From: Pseudomonadota bacterium
GTDB taxonomy: Bacteria > Pseudomonadota > Alphaproteobacteria > Kiloniellales > JACOMY01
Assembly: GCA_029781795.1 (NCBI GenBank)
Contig: JAKOWB010000199.1
Location: 1 to 46,001 of the forward strand
Direction: 5' to 3'
Length of the DNA: 46,001 bases
Program-made: the position numbers and the translations under genes
The notes under the pieces: generated by a model
Databases searched by the model: none
The model's input: only the letters and a program-made list of their open reading frames with translations
Told to the model about the DNA's origin: nothing
Shown: in pieces, positions 25,976 through 35,494 of the stretch
Numbering within the stretch: position 1 is the first letter of the stretch
How the letters are laid out: the number at the start of each line of letters is the position of its first letter

Positions 25976-26527
25976 ATGAGCGAAGCGAAGACCCCTGTTC
26001 CCGAACGCACGCTGGTGCTGGTGGGCCTGATGGGCGCCGGCAAGAGCTGCATCGGGCGCCGGCTGGCCCAACGCCTCGGCCTGCCCTTCGTCGACGCCGA
26101 CGCGGAGATCGAGGCGGCCGCCGGCTGCACCATCGAGGAAATCTTCCAGCAACACGGCGAGACCTATTTCCGTGACGGCGAGCGCCGGGTGATCCAGCGC
26201 CTGCTGGAGCAGCCGGTCATGGTGCTGGCCACTGGCGGCGGCGCCTTCATGGACCCGCGCACGCGCGAGGCGATCCGCCAGCACGGCATTTCGGTCTGGC
26301 TGAAGGCCGACCTCGACCTGCTGGTCAAGCGCACGGCGCGCAAGCAGAACCGTCCGCTGCTGAAGCGCGGCGACCCGCGCGAGATTCTGGCCCGGCTGAT
26401 GGACCAGCGCCACCCGGTCTATGCCGAGGCGGACGTGACCATCCAGTCCGACGACGGGCCGCCGGACGCCGCGGTCGACCGCATCCTGGCCGCGCTGGAG
26501 ACGCGCCGGCAGGAGCGCGCGGCATGA
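25976..26527 (+). CDS. aroK: Shikimate kinase
   Basis: A 183-residue P-loop kinase phosphorylating shikimate at C3 in the cytoplasm (fifth step of the shikimate pathway). The ATG at 25976 is preferred to one at 25889. Walker [12 protein letters not shown] (17-27), [20 protein letters not shown] for shikimate binding, [18 protein letters not shown], and the lid/LID-type [16 protein letters not shown] are present. The gene overlaps aroB by ATGA. A 234-nt region separates it from the divergent small membrane-protein gene; a weak extended -10-like sequence TGCTAGCTT (25875-25883 region) is the best promoter candidate I see there. Confidence 0.96.
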   Translation: MSEAKTPVPERTLVLVGLMGAGKSCIGRRLAQRLGLPFVDADAEIEAAAGCTIEEIFQQHGETYFRDGERRVIQRLLEQPVMVLATGGGAFMDPRTREAIRQHGISVWLKADLDLLVKRTARKQNRPLLKRGDPREILARLMDQRHPVYAEADVTIQSDDGPPDAAVDRILAALETRRQERAA

Positions 26528-27651
26528 GCAGCGACGGTCGCCAGCGGCTGGGCGTCGAGCTCGGCAGCCGGCGCTACGACATCGTGGTGGGCGGCGGCCT
26601 GCTGGACGAGGCAGGCCAGCACATCGGCCCGCTGCTGAAGCGCCCGCGCGTCTTCGTCGTCACCGACAGCACCGTGGCCGGGCTGCACCTGCCGGCGCTG
26701 GCCGCCGGCCTCGCTGCCAGCGGCATCCAGCACGAGAGCGTGGTGCTGCCGCCGGGCGAGGGCACCAAGGATTTCGCCCACCTGGAGCGGCTGTGCCGCG
26801 CCCTGGTGGAGAAGCGGTGCGAGCGCAGCGACCTGCTGGTGGCGCTGGGCGGCGGGGTGATCGGCGACATCACCGGCTTCGCCGCCGCCATCCTGCTGCG
26901 CGGCATCGGCTTCATCCAGGTCCCCACCACGCTGCTGGCGCAGGTCGACTCCTCGGTCGGCGGCAAGACCGCCATCGACCTGCCCGAGGGCAAGAACCTG
27001 GTCGGCGCCTTCCATCAGCCGCGCCTGGTGCTGGCCGACACCGGCGTGCTGGCCACCCTGCCGCGGCGCGAGCTGCTGGCGGGCTATGCCGAGGTGGCGA
27101 AGTACGGACTGATCGACCGGCCCGACTTCTGGACCTGGCTGGAGGAACATGGGGCCGCGCTGCTGGACGGCGACACCGGCCTGCTCGGCCAGGCGGTGGC
27201 CACCTCCTGCGCCGCCAAGGCCGCCATCGTGGCGCGCGACGAGACCGAGACCGGCGACCGGGCGCTGCTCAATCTCGGCCACACCTTCGGCCACGCGCTG
27301 GAGACCGAGGTCGGCTACGGCGACCGCCTGCTGCACGGCGAGGGCGTGGCGATCGGCATGGTGCTGGCCTTCCAGCTCTCGGCCCTGCTCGGCCTCTGCC
27401 CGGCGGCGGATGCCGCGCGGGTGCAGCGCCACCTCGGCGCCGTCGGCCTGCCGACCAGCCCGCGCGACGCCTTCGGCCATGGCCTCGGCCCCGACGCGGC
27501 GCGCCTGATTCAGCACATGCGGCGGGACAAGAAGGTCCAGGACGGCCGCATCACCTTCATCCTGGCGCGCGGCATCGGCCGCGCCTTCATCGCCCGCGAC
27601 GTCGACCCGGCGCTGGCCGAGCGGCTCCTCGCCGAGCGGCTGGCGGCCTGA
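26524..27651 (+). CDS. aroB: 3-dehydroquinate synthase
   Basis: A 375-residue NAD- and metal-dependent enzyme cyclising DAHP to 3-dehydroquinate, the second step of the shikimate pathway. Motifs: [23 protein letters not shown] substrate region, [36 protein letters not shown] (NAD and phosphate binding), the metal ligands in [11 protein letters not shown] and [11 protein letters not shown], and [12 protein letters not shown]. Length is normal. It is coupled to aroK by an ATGA overlap, the classic aroKB arrangement. The next gene begins 43 nt downstream. Confidence 0.97.
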   Translation: MSSDGRQRLGVELGSRRYDIVVGGGLLDEAGQHIGPLLKRPRVFVVTDSTVAGLHLPALAAGLAASGIQHESVVLPPGEGTKDFAHLERLCRALVEKRCERSDLLVALGGGVIGDITGFAAAILLRGIGFIQVPTTLLAQVDSSVGGKTAIDLPEGKNLVGAFHQPRLVLADTGVLATLPRRELLAGYAEVAKYGLIDRPDFWTWLEEHGAALLDGDTGLLGQAVATSCAAKAAIVARDETETGDRALLNLGHTFGHALETEVGYGDRLLHGEGVAIGMVLAFQLSALLGLCPAADAARVQRHLGAVGLPTSPRDAFGHGLGPDAARLIQHMRRDKKVQDGRITFILARGIGRAFIARDVDPALAERLLAERLAA

Positions 27652-27694
27652 CCGGCAGAACCCTCGACGTCCGGCCTCGCGGAGACCCCTGCTG

Positions 27695-29026
27695 ATGGGT
27701 AGCGACATAATCGTTCTGGTATCGATCCTGCTGCTGCTGGCCTGCAGCGCCTTCTTCTCCGGCTCGGAGACGGCGCTGACCGGCGCCAGCCGCGCGCGCA
27801 TCCACACGCTGGAGCAGCAGGGCGATGCGCGCGCGCGCCTGGTCGCCGCGCTCTGGGCCGAGCGCGAGCGGGTGATCAGCGCGCTGCTGTTCGGCAACAA
27901 CGTCGCCAACATCACCGCCTCGACCCTTTCGGCCAGCCTCTTCATCGCCTGGTTCGGGCCGACCGGCATCGTCTATGCCACTGTCGCCATGACCATCCTG
28001 GTGGTGCTGTTCAGCGAGGTCATGCCGAAGACCTACGCCATCCACCATGCCGACACGATGGTGCTGTGGATCGCCCGGCCGCTGCGCTGGCTGGTGGCCG
28101 GGCTGGCGCCACTGACCCAGGCGGTCGACCTGCTGGTCAAGGGCTCGCTGAAGCTCTTCGGCGTCTCCTTCACCAAGACCGAGGCGGAGCAGGAGGAGCG
28201 GGCGGAGGAGGAGCTGCGCGGCGCCATCGACCTGCATGCCCGCCCGGAGGAACCGGCCGAGCGCGCCATGCTGCGCTCCATCCTCGACCTCGCCGAGGTC
28301 GAGGTGTCGGAGATCATGACCCATCGGCGCGACGTGACGGCGATCGATGCCGACCTGCCGCCGGCCGAGATCCTGCGCCAGGTGCTGGACAGCCCCTTCA
28401 CCCGCGTGCCGCTGTGGCGCGGCAACCCCGACAACATCGTCGGCGTGCTGCACGCCAAGCGCCTGCTGCGCGCGCTGCAGGTGGCGAGCGACGCGCAGAA
28501 GGGCGGCCAGCCGGCGGCGGCGATCGACGTGCTGAGCGTGGCGCAGAGCCCCTGGTTCATTCCCGACACCACCGACCTGCTGCAACAGCTCCAGGCCTTC
28601 CGCGAACGGCACGAGCACTTCGCCTTGGTGGTCGACGAGTACGGCGTGTTCCTCGGTATCGTCACGCTGGAGGACATCCTGGAGGAGATCGTCGGCGACA
28701 TCGCCGACGAGCACGACGAGAAGATCGAGGGCGTGAAGCAGGAGCCCGACGGCAGCTTCATCGTCGACGGGCGCGTCACGCTGCGCGACCTCAACCGCCA
28801 GTTCGAGTGGCGCCTGCCGGACGACGAGGCCTCGACCATCGCCGGCCTGGTGCTCTATGAAGCGCGCACCATTCCCGATGTCGGCCAGGTCTTCGCGTTC
28901 CACGGCTTCCGCTTCGAGATCCTGGGGCGCCAGCGCCACCAGATCACCAAGGTCAAGGTCACGCCGCTGGGCGAGGCCCCGGCCGCCGAAGCGCCGCCCG
29001 CCACGCCGGAACCGCCGGCCGCCTGA
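27695..29026 (+). CDS. HlyC/CorC-type protein: CNNM transmembrane domain with CBS pair and CorC-associated domain
   Basis: A 443-residue inner-membrane protein. The N-terminal DUF21/CNNM domain has four hydrophobic segments, starting with SAFFSGSETALTGASRARI and including VVLFSEVMPKTYAIHHAD. A short linker leads to a pair of CBS domains (MTHRRDVTAIDADLPPAEIL ... FALVVDEYGVFLGIVTLEDI), which usually bind adenosyl nucleotides, then the CorC/HlyC C-terminal domain (SFIVDGRVTLRDLNRQFEWR). The Pro/Ala-rich tail is dispensable-looking. Homologues take part in Mg2+ or Co2+ transport or its regulation; the older haemolysin name is misleading. It commonly follows aroB in alphaproteobacteria as here. 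Confidence 0.93.
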   Translation: MGSDIIVLVSILLLLACSAFFSGSETALTGASRARIHTLEQQGDARARLVAALWAERERVISALLFGNNVANITASTLSASLFIAWFGPTGIVYATVAMTILVVLFSEVMPKTYAIHHADTMVLWIARPLRWLVAGLAPLTQAVDLLVKGSLKLFGVSFTKTEAEQEERAEEELRGAIDLHARPEEPAERAMLRSILDLAEVEVSEIMTHRRDVTAIDADLPPAEILRQVLDSPFTRVPLWRGNPDNIVGVLHAKRLLRALQVASDAQKGGQPAAAIDVLSVAQSPWFIPDTTDLLQQLQAFRERHEHFALVVDEYGVFLGIVTLEDILEEIVGDIADEHDEKIEGVKQEPDGSFIVDGRVTLRDLNRQFEWRLPDDEASTIAGLVLYEARTIPDVGQVFAFHGFRFEILGRQRHQITKVKVTPLGEAPAAEAPPATPEPPAA

Positions 29027-29042
29027 GCACCTGGAGGACCCC

Positions 29043-29597
29043 ATGCCCCTCTCACCGCCCGAGGCGCGGGAGCCGCTGCACACGCGCCGCTACGAGTTCC
29101 GCGGCTTCCGCCGCGCCGACCGCCTGTGGGACATCGAGGGCACGATCGTCGACCTCAAGGCCTATGCCTTCGACAACGACGAGCGCGGCCGGGTCGAGCC
29201 CGGCACGCCGGTGCACGGCATGGCGATCCGCCTGACCTTGGACGACACGCTGGTCATCAAGGCGATCGAGGCGGTGACCGACTACGGTCCCTATCACGTC
29301 TGCCCGGCGATCGCGCCGAACTTTCAGCGCATGGTCGGCGTTCGGGTCGGCCCCGGCTGGCGCAAGGCGATCCGCGACCGCCTCAGCGGCATCCAGGGCT
29401 GCACCCATCTGGTCGAGCTGCTGACCGCGATGGCGACGCCGGCCTATCAGGCCATCCTGCCGGTGCTGTCGCGCGAGCGGCGGGCGGCGGGCGACCCGAC
29501 CGAGACCTGGCCCGGCCTCATCAACTCCTGCCACGCCTACCGCGACGACGGCCCGCTGGCGAAGAAGTACTGGCCGGACCGCTACAAGGGGCCGTAA
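29043..29597 (+). CDS. DUF2889 domain-containing protein
   Basis: A 184-residue cytoplasmic protein starting at the ATG at 29043 after a ggagga Shine-Dalgarno, 16 nt beyond the CNNM/CBS gene. The features typical of DUF2889 are LWDIEGTIVDLKAYAFDND, GTPVHGMAIRLTLDDTLVI, the conserved AIEAVTDYGPYHVCPAI, and GCTHLVELL, with CHAYR near the C-terminus. The conserved Cys, His and Asp residues hint at metal binding or catalysis, but no function is established that I know of. It is probably the last gene of the aroKB operon and converges with the di-heme protein gene, 5 nt apart. Confidence 0.88.
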   Translation: MPLSPPEAREPLHTRRYEFRGFRRADRLWDIEGTIVDLKAYAFDNDERGRVEPGTPVHGMAIRLTLDDTLVIKAIEAVTDYGPYHVCPAIAPNFQRMVGVRVGPGWRKAIRDRLSGIQGCTHLVELLTAMATPAYQAILPVLSRERRAAGDPTETWPGLINSCHAYRDDGPLAKKYWPDRYKGP

Positions 29598-29602
29598 CCC
29601 CT

Positions 29603-31018
<1,416 letters not shown>

Positions 31019-31059
31019 GGCTTGGACGAATCCCGGCTGGCCGCGGCCGAAACCGCGGG

Positions 31060-32454
31060 TCAGCCTCCGACGATCACCAGTACACCCAGCTTGGCACCCA
31101 TGGCCTTCAGCGCGTCGGCCAGGTTGGTCAGGGCGGTGACTGCCGCCTCGGCCTCCCGCCGTGCCGGGCTGCCGGCCGGGCTGGCGAGGATGCGGTCGAA
31201 GGGCCGGTCCAGGTCGTCGATCGCCGCCTCGGCCAGGTTGAGGCGCGCGGTGACCAGGTGCGCGGCCGCCGGATCGACGCTGAGCGCCAGGTCGAAGAGG
31301 CCGGTGAACTGCTTGTCGCCGACCGTGCCGAACCAGACGTTGCGGATGCCGCGCAGGTCGAAGATGTGGTCGGCATTGGTGTTGTCGGAGAAACAGGAGT
31401 GCTCGTCCTCCTGCAGGCCGCTGTCGAGGGCGACGGCCAGGCGCTCGGAGGCCATCTCGTAGCCGGCGAGTTGCGCCATGCCGTTGACGACGCGGCCGAT
31501 GGCCTCGCGCGGCGGCAGGGCGAGGAACCTGGCGCGGTAGTTGTCTTCGCCCGCCTCCCACTGCTCCTCCAGCGCGCCCAGCTGATGCACCAGCATCTCG
31601 GTGACGGTCTCGAGGTAGAGGCGGCGACGGTCGTTGTTGCCCTGGCCGGCGATGAAGTCGCTGACCGGACGGTTGCCCGGGCCGGTGGCCGAGAGGTCCT
31701 GGCCCCAGAGCAGGAACTCGATGGCGTGCCAGCCGGTGGTGACGTCGGCTTCGTCCGCCGCCTGGTCCAGGTCCATGATGGACTGCGCGGTGATCGGCGT
31801 GTTCGGGTCGTTGATGATGCCGGCGTTCGGCTGGCCCTCGACGTAGTCGATCACCGCCTCGTTCAGCGGCCAGGCGTTGATGTGCCCCTCGGGGCCCTCG
31901 CCGCCGGTCTTCGGATCGACGTCGATCGGTCCGTCGTAGAAACGGAAGGCCTCGGTCTGGAGATAAGCCGGGCGGGCATTGATCCAGGCCGCGCGGGCCG
32001 CCGCCAGGGTCTCCTCGGTGGGGCTGTCCAGCAGCGCCTCGACCGCGGCCTCCAGCTTCTCGGCCTCGTGCTCGGCGCGCTCGTAGCTCTCGTAGACCAG
32101 GTCGGCGTAGCCGGTCAGCGCCGGCGTGGCGTCGTAGTTGAAGGCGTCGGGGTCGGTCGACTGCAGGGAATAGCTGGAGAGCGTGGTGCCGCCCTCGCCC
32201 CCCTCGCCGCCTTCACCGCCCTCGCTCGCGCCTTCGCTGTCGTCGGCCTCGCCGCTCTCGCCGGAGGACGTGGCCTCGCCGGCCTCGCTCGACTCGCTGG
32301 TCTTGCCGCTGCCCGACTCGCCGCTCTCGGCGACTTGGGTCCAGGGCGGCGTCGCGCTTTCGCTCTCGGCCTCGGCGACGCCGGCCATCAGCGAGGCGGT
32401 ACCGCCGGCCAGCAGGTAGCTGCCGATGCGAACCCAGGTACGGTGCAGAGACAT
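31060..32454 (-). CDS. Imelysin-family protein (iron-regulated, ICMP-like) with long Ser/Glu/Gly linker
   Basis: A 464-residue periplasmic protein. The signal peptide (MSLHRTWVRIGSYLLAGGTA) is cleaved around GVAEAES. Residues 33-92 form an acidic Ser/Glu/Gly-rich low-complexity linker, then an imelysin domain: SYLQ/ESYERAEHEAEKL helices, AAWINARPAYLQTEAFRFYD, the GxHxxE motif GWHAIEFLLWGQD at 241-253, and SERLAVALDSGLQEDEHSCF with a DHIFDLRGIRNVW ending. Family members (IrpA, EfeO-like, ICMP) bind iron or other ligands and are usually iron-repressed. It is the first gene of a two-gene operon with the di-heme protein. The linker is unusually long and could be a flexible tether. Not a protease despite some database names. 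Confidence 0.93.
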   Translation of the reverse strand: MSLHRTWVRIGSYLLAGGTASLMAGVAEAESESATPPWTQVAESGESGSGKTSESSEAGEATSSGESGEADDSEGASEGGEGGEGGEGGTTLSSYSLQSTDPDAFNYDATPALTGYADLVYESYERAEHEAEKLEAAVEALLDSPTEETLAAARAAWINARPAYLQTEAFRFYDGPIDVDPKTGGEGPEGHINAWPLNEAVIDYVEGQPNAGIINDPNTPITAQSIMDLDQAADEADVTTGWHAIEFLLWGQDLSATGPGNRPVSDFIAGQGNNDRRRLYLETVTEMLVHQLGALEEQWEAGEDNYRARFLALPPREAIGRVVNGMAQLAGYEMASERLAVALDSGLQEDEHSCFSDNTNADHIFDLRGIRNVWFGTVGDKQFTGLFDLALSVDPAAAHLVTARLNLAEAAIDDLDRPFDRILASPAGSPARREAEAAVTALTNLADALKAMGAKLGVLVIVGG

Positions 32455-32468
32455 CAGGCGCCCCCAGA

Positions 32469-32495
32469 TGCGATTGCGAATGACTTGCGATTGCG
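32469..32495 (-). promoter_or_regulatory. TTGCGA repeat upstream of the imelysin operon; candidate iron-responsive site
   Basis: TGCGATTGCG occurs twice (32469-32478 and 32486-32495), giving TTGCGA-N5-TTGCGA around a partial palindrome TGCGAATGACTTGCG. It lies 15 nt upstream of the imelysin start. It vaguely matches the 7-1-7 layout of Fur sites, but the match is imperfect. Confidence 0.35.
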
Positions 32496-32623
32496 GAGCA
32501 ACAAGAAACGCCGTCTTGAACGGCAAGTCAACTGTCCTACGCGGCGATGCAGTGCTGGCGTCGTCTTGTCGCGGCCGGGCGGCGCCGCGGGCATGGCGTG
32601 GAGCGGATCTCCTTTGCTCCGGG

Positions 32624-32644
32624 CCGGGGTTGCGGTCACCCCGG
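32624..32644 (+). other. Short hairpin in the ahcY leader
   Basis: ccgggg (32624-32629) pairs with ccccgg (32639-32644) around a 9-nt loop, 54 nt before the ahcY start. It could be part of the leader RNA; I do not see the SAH riboswitch consensus. Confidence 0.25.
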
Positions 32645-32697
32645 GGCGCTGATACATGACGGCCGCCCAGCGCCCGAATCAAGCCAAAGGATTGAGT

Positions 32698-33987
32698 ATG
32701 GCCGCCGACTACAAGGTGAAGGACCTGTCCCTGGCCGAGTGGGGCCGCAAGGAGATCGAGCTGGCTGAGGCCGAGATGCCCGGCCTGATGGCGCTGCGCG
32801 AGCGCTACGGCAAGGAGCAGCCCCTGAAGGGCGCCCGCATCGCCGGCTGCCTGCACATGACGATCCAGACCGCGGTGCTGATCGAGACGCTGACCGCGCT
32901 GGGCGCCACGGTGCGCTGGTCCTCCTGCAACATCTTCTCGACCCAGGACCACGCCGCCGCGGCCGTCGCCGCCGCCGGGATCCCGGTCTTCGCCTGGAAG
33001 GGCATGAGCGAGGAGGAGTTCTGGTGGGCCATCGACCAGACCCTGACCGGCCCCGGCGGCTGGGAGATCAACATGGTGCTGGACGACGGCGGCGACCTGA
33101 CCCAGGTGCTGCACGACAAGCGCCCGGACCTGCTGGCCAAGGTGCGTGGCATCTCCGAGGAGACCACGACCGGCGTCAAGCGCCTCTACCAGATGGCCAA
33201 GGACAAGTCGCTGGCCTGTCCGGCGATCAACGTCAACGACAGCGTCACCAAGTCGAAGTTCGACAACAAGTACGGCTGCCGCGAGTCGCTGGTCGACGCC
33301 ATCCGCCGCGCCACCGACGTGATGATGGCCGGCAAGGTCGCCGTGGTCGCCGGCTATGGCGACGTGGGCAAGGGCTCGGCCGACTCGCTGCGCAACGCCG
33401 GTGCTCGCGTCATGGTGACCGAGATCGACCCGATCTGCGCGCTGCAGGCGGCGATGGACGGATATCAGGTCGTGACCATGGAGGAGGGGGCCAGGCAGGG
33501 CGACATCTTCGTCACCTGCACCGGCAACACCGACATCATCACCCTCGACCATATGCGGGCGATGAAGGACAAGGCCATCGTCTGCAACATCGGCCACTTC
33601 GACACCGAGATCCAGGTCGAGTCCCTGCGCAACTACCGCTGGATCAACGTCAAGCCGCAGGTCGACCTGATCGAGTTCCCGGACGGCAAGCGCCTGATCC
33701 TGCTGGCCGAGGGGCGGCTGGTGAACCTTGGCTGTGCCACCGGCCACCCCAGCTTCGTGATGAGCGCCTCCTTCACCAACCAGGTGCTGGCGCAGATCGA
33801 GCTGTGGCAGCGCGCCGAGCAGTACCAGAAGCAGGTCTACACGCTGCCCAAGCATCTCGACGAGGAGGTGGCGCGCCTGCACCTGGAGAAGATCGGCGCG
33901 CACCTGTCGAAACTGACCGAGAAGCAGGCGCGTTACATCGGCGTCACGGTCGAGGGGCCCTTCAAGCCCGAGGCCTATCGCTACTAG
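32698..33987 (+). CDS. ahcY: Adenosylhomocysteinase (S-adenosyl-L-homocysteine hydrolase)
   Basis: A 429-residue NAD-dependent hydrolase splitting SAH to adenosine and homocysteine. The ATG at 32698 follows an AAAGGA Shine-Dalgarno. Signature motifs: [20 protein letters not shown] with [35 protein letters not shown] (substrate lysine and aspartate), the NAD-binding [36 protein letters not shown] and the typical C-terminus EAYRY. Removal of SAH relieves product inhibition of methyltransferases and recycles methionine. It sits divergent from the imelysin operon across a 243-nt gap and 31 nt upstream of a SET-domain gene, likely co-transcribed. Confidence 0.97.
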   Translation: MAADYKVKDLSLAEWGRKEIELAEAEMPGLMALRERYGKEQPLKGARIAGCLHMTIQTAVLIETLTALGATVRWSSCNIFSTQDHAAAAVAAAGIPVFAWKGMSEEEFWWAIDQTLTGPGGWEINMVLDDGGDLTQVLHDKRPDLLAKVRGISEETTTGVKRLYQMAKDKSLACPAINVNDSVTKSKFDNKYGCRESLVDAIRRATDVMMAGKVAVVAGYGDVGKGSADSLRNAGARVMVTEIDPICALQAAMDGYQVVTMEEGARQGDIFVTCTGNTDIITLDHMRAMKDKAIVCNIGHFDTEIQVESLRNYRWINVKPQVDLIEFPDGKRLILLAEGRLVNLGCATGHPSFVMSASFTNQVLAQIELWQRAEQYQKQVYTLPKHLDEEVARLHLEKIGAHLSKLTEKQARYIGVTVEGPFKPEAYRY

Positions 33988-34018
33988 CCTCCACTCCGCT
34001 CGCAGAAGGGTTGGCACG

Positions 34019-34402
34019 GTGTTCCTGATCCGCACCTTCCTCTCCGCCTCCGGCATCCACGGCATCGGCGTCTGCGCCGCCGAGCCGGTGAAGGCCGGCA
34101 CCGCCATCTGGCGCTTCGATCCCAGGATCGACCGCCTGATCCCGCCCGAGGAGGTGGCCGCGCTGCCGCCGGTGGGGATGGAGTTCATCCGCACCTACAC
34201 CTACCAGTCGCCGGAGATCGGCGCCGGTCAGGTGTTGAACGGCGACAACGCGCGCTTCCTCAACCACTCGCGCCAGCCCAACACCGACAACTCCGGGCCG
34301 GTCACCGTGGCGGCGCGCGACATCGCCGCGGGCGAAGAGATCACCTGCGACTACCAGGTCTGCTGCGCCGACTTCGATCCCGCCGAGGTGGGCGAGGTCT
34401 GA
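34019..34402 (+). CDS. SET-domain protein, likely lysine methyltransferase (GTG start)
   Basis: A 127-residue protein starting with GTG at 34019 after an agaagg Shine-Dalgarno. It is essentially a bare SET domain: the N-terminal strand-rich GIHGIGVCAAEPVKAGT, the central LIPPEEVAALPPVGMEFI insert, the SAM/knot motif RFLNHSRQPNTDN, and the C-terminal GEEITCDYQVCC with the catalytic Tyr. Such SET proteins transfer methyl groups from SAM to protein lysines, producing SAH, which the upstream ahcY removes, so the adjacency is functionally sensible. Free-standing SET proteins in bacteria are little characterised and target unknown. Confidence in the fold is high, in the activity moderate. Confidence 0.87.
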   Translation: MFLIRTFLSASGIHGIGVCAAEPVKAGTAIWRFDPRIDRLIPPEEVAALPPVGMEFIRTYTYQSPEIGAGQVLNGDNARFLNHSRQPNTDNSGPVTVAARDIAAGEEITCDYQVCCADFDPAEVGEV

Positions 34403-34414
34403 CGCTGGCGCCTC

Positions 34415-34537
34415 TGGCCCATCCTTCGAGACGCCGCCTCCGGCGGCTCCTCAGGATGAGGTCGGTTCAAAGGTTGCCAAACCCTTCGACCTCATCCTGA
34501 GGAGGGCGCGGCAGCGCCCGTCTCGAAGGATGGGCCA
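34415..34537. repeat. Nested palindromic intergenic repeat (CATCCTTCGAGACG type)
   Basis: Outer arms pair perfectly over 19 bp (34415-34433 with 34519-34537; tggcccatccttcgagacg). Inner arms pair over 18 bp (34447-34464 with 34487-34504; ctcctcaggatgaggtcg). The block lies just after the SET-domain stop and before the HTH gene. The core words (CCTTCGAGACG, CCTCAGGATGAGG) look to me like a repeat widespread in alphaproteobacterial intergenic DNA, so this copy is probably one of a dispersed family. As RNA it would form a strong bidirectional hairpin. Confidence 0.85.
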
Positions 34538-34601
34538 AGAGGCACGGCGTCCGCTCGTCGCTCTTGCCTTTGGCGCGCGGATCGTCACGCTTGCCGCCGC
34601 C

Positions 34602-35390
34602 ATGCCCCAGCGCGCCGACTTCGCCGCCAATCTGCGCCTGCTCTGCCAGGAGCATCGCTCGGTCGCCGAGGTCTGCCGGCGCCTGTCGATCAACCGCCAG
34701 CAGTTCAACAAGTACCTTGGCGGCGTCAGCCTGCCCTCGGCGCACACGCAGGCCCGCCTCGCCCGCTTCTTCCAGGTGGAGGCGGCGGCGCTGCTGCTGC
34801 CGGCGGCCGAGTTCCGCAGCCGCCGCCACGCGCCGGCCGGCGCGCCGGCGCTGGGCGGCGCGGACTCGGCCGAGCGCCTGAAGCGCTATCTCGGCTGGTA
34901 CCACGCCTACTACAAAAGCCCGGCCTATCCCGGCCGCATCATCCGCAGCCTCTCGCACCTCGCGGCCGAGGACGGGCAGGTGACCGACGACACGGTCGAG
35001 CGCCTGAAGGACTGGCCGCGGCACGAGGGGCCGGTGACGGTCTGCAAGTACCGCGGCCAGGTGGTGCACGCCGGCGAGCGCATCTACATCCAGCACAGCT
35101 ACTCGCTGCACCATCAGGTGCTCGGCCTCGCCATCCTCTATCCCTCGCAGCGCGCGCGCCAGCGCCTGCTCTCCGGCGTCTTCGTCTCGGTCTCCGGCGG
35201 GCCGGGCCGCCAGCCCTTCGCCGCGCGCCTGGTCTACGAGTACCTCGGCGAGACCACGGACCTGCGCGCCGCGCTCGCTCGCTGCGGCCTCTATCCCGAC
35301 GATGCGCCGCCGCTGCCGGTCGAGATCCGCCAGCGCGTCGCCAACGTCCTGCCGCCCGGCGAGGACGTGCTGCGCGCCCTGGAGTACTAG
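34602..35390 (+). CDS. XRE-type helix-turn-helix transcriptional regulator
   Basis: A 262-residue regulator from the ATG at 34602 (MPQRADFAANLRLLCQE); an earlier frame from 34530 begins inside the repeat and is rejected. The N-terminus has a helix-turn-helix (SVAEVCRRLSINRQQFNKYL, then GGVSLPSAHTQARLARFF). The remaining 180 residues have no DNA-binding features; RYLGWYHAYYKSPAYPGRII and VTVCKYRGQVVHAGERIYIQ suggest a ligand-sensing or partner domain I do not recognise. It lies 104 nt upstream of an M81 metallopeptidase/peptide ABC operon, so it may regulate that operon, though no binding site is apparent. Confidence 0.83.
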   Translation: MPQRADFAANLRLLCQEHRSVAEVCRRLSINRQQFNKYLGGVSLPSAHTQARLARFFQVEAAALLLPAAEFRSRRHAPAGAPALGGADSAERLKRYLGWYHAYYKSPAYPGRIIRSLSHLAAEDGQVTDDTVERLKDWPRHEGPVTVCKYRGQVVHAGERIYIQHSYSLHHQVLGLAILYPSQRARQRLLSGVFVSVSGGPGRQPFAARLVYEYLGETTDLRAALARCGLYPDDAPPLPVEIRQRVANVLPPGEDVLRALEY

Positions 35391-35494
35391 CGGCCGACAG
35401 CGTCACTTCGCGCCAGCACCCTTCGCCACCTGGCGCTCCGCTTCGCCCATCGGCGCAATTGAGGACGCGGGCGCAACGGCCCTAGCATCGGCGC

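Noticed and set aside
32520..32697. SAH riboswitch in the ahcY leader
   Set aside because: A GC hairpin is present but the conserved riboswitch core and pseudoknot segments I would expect are not recognisable.
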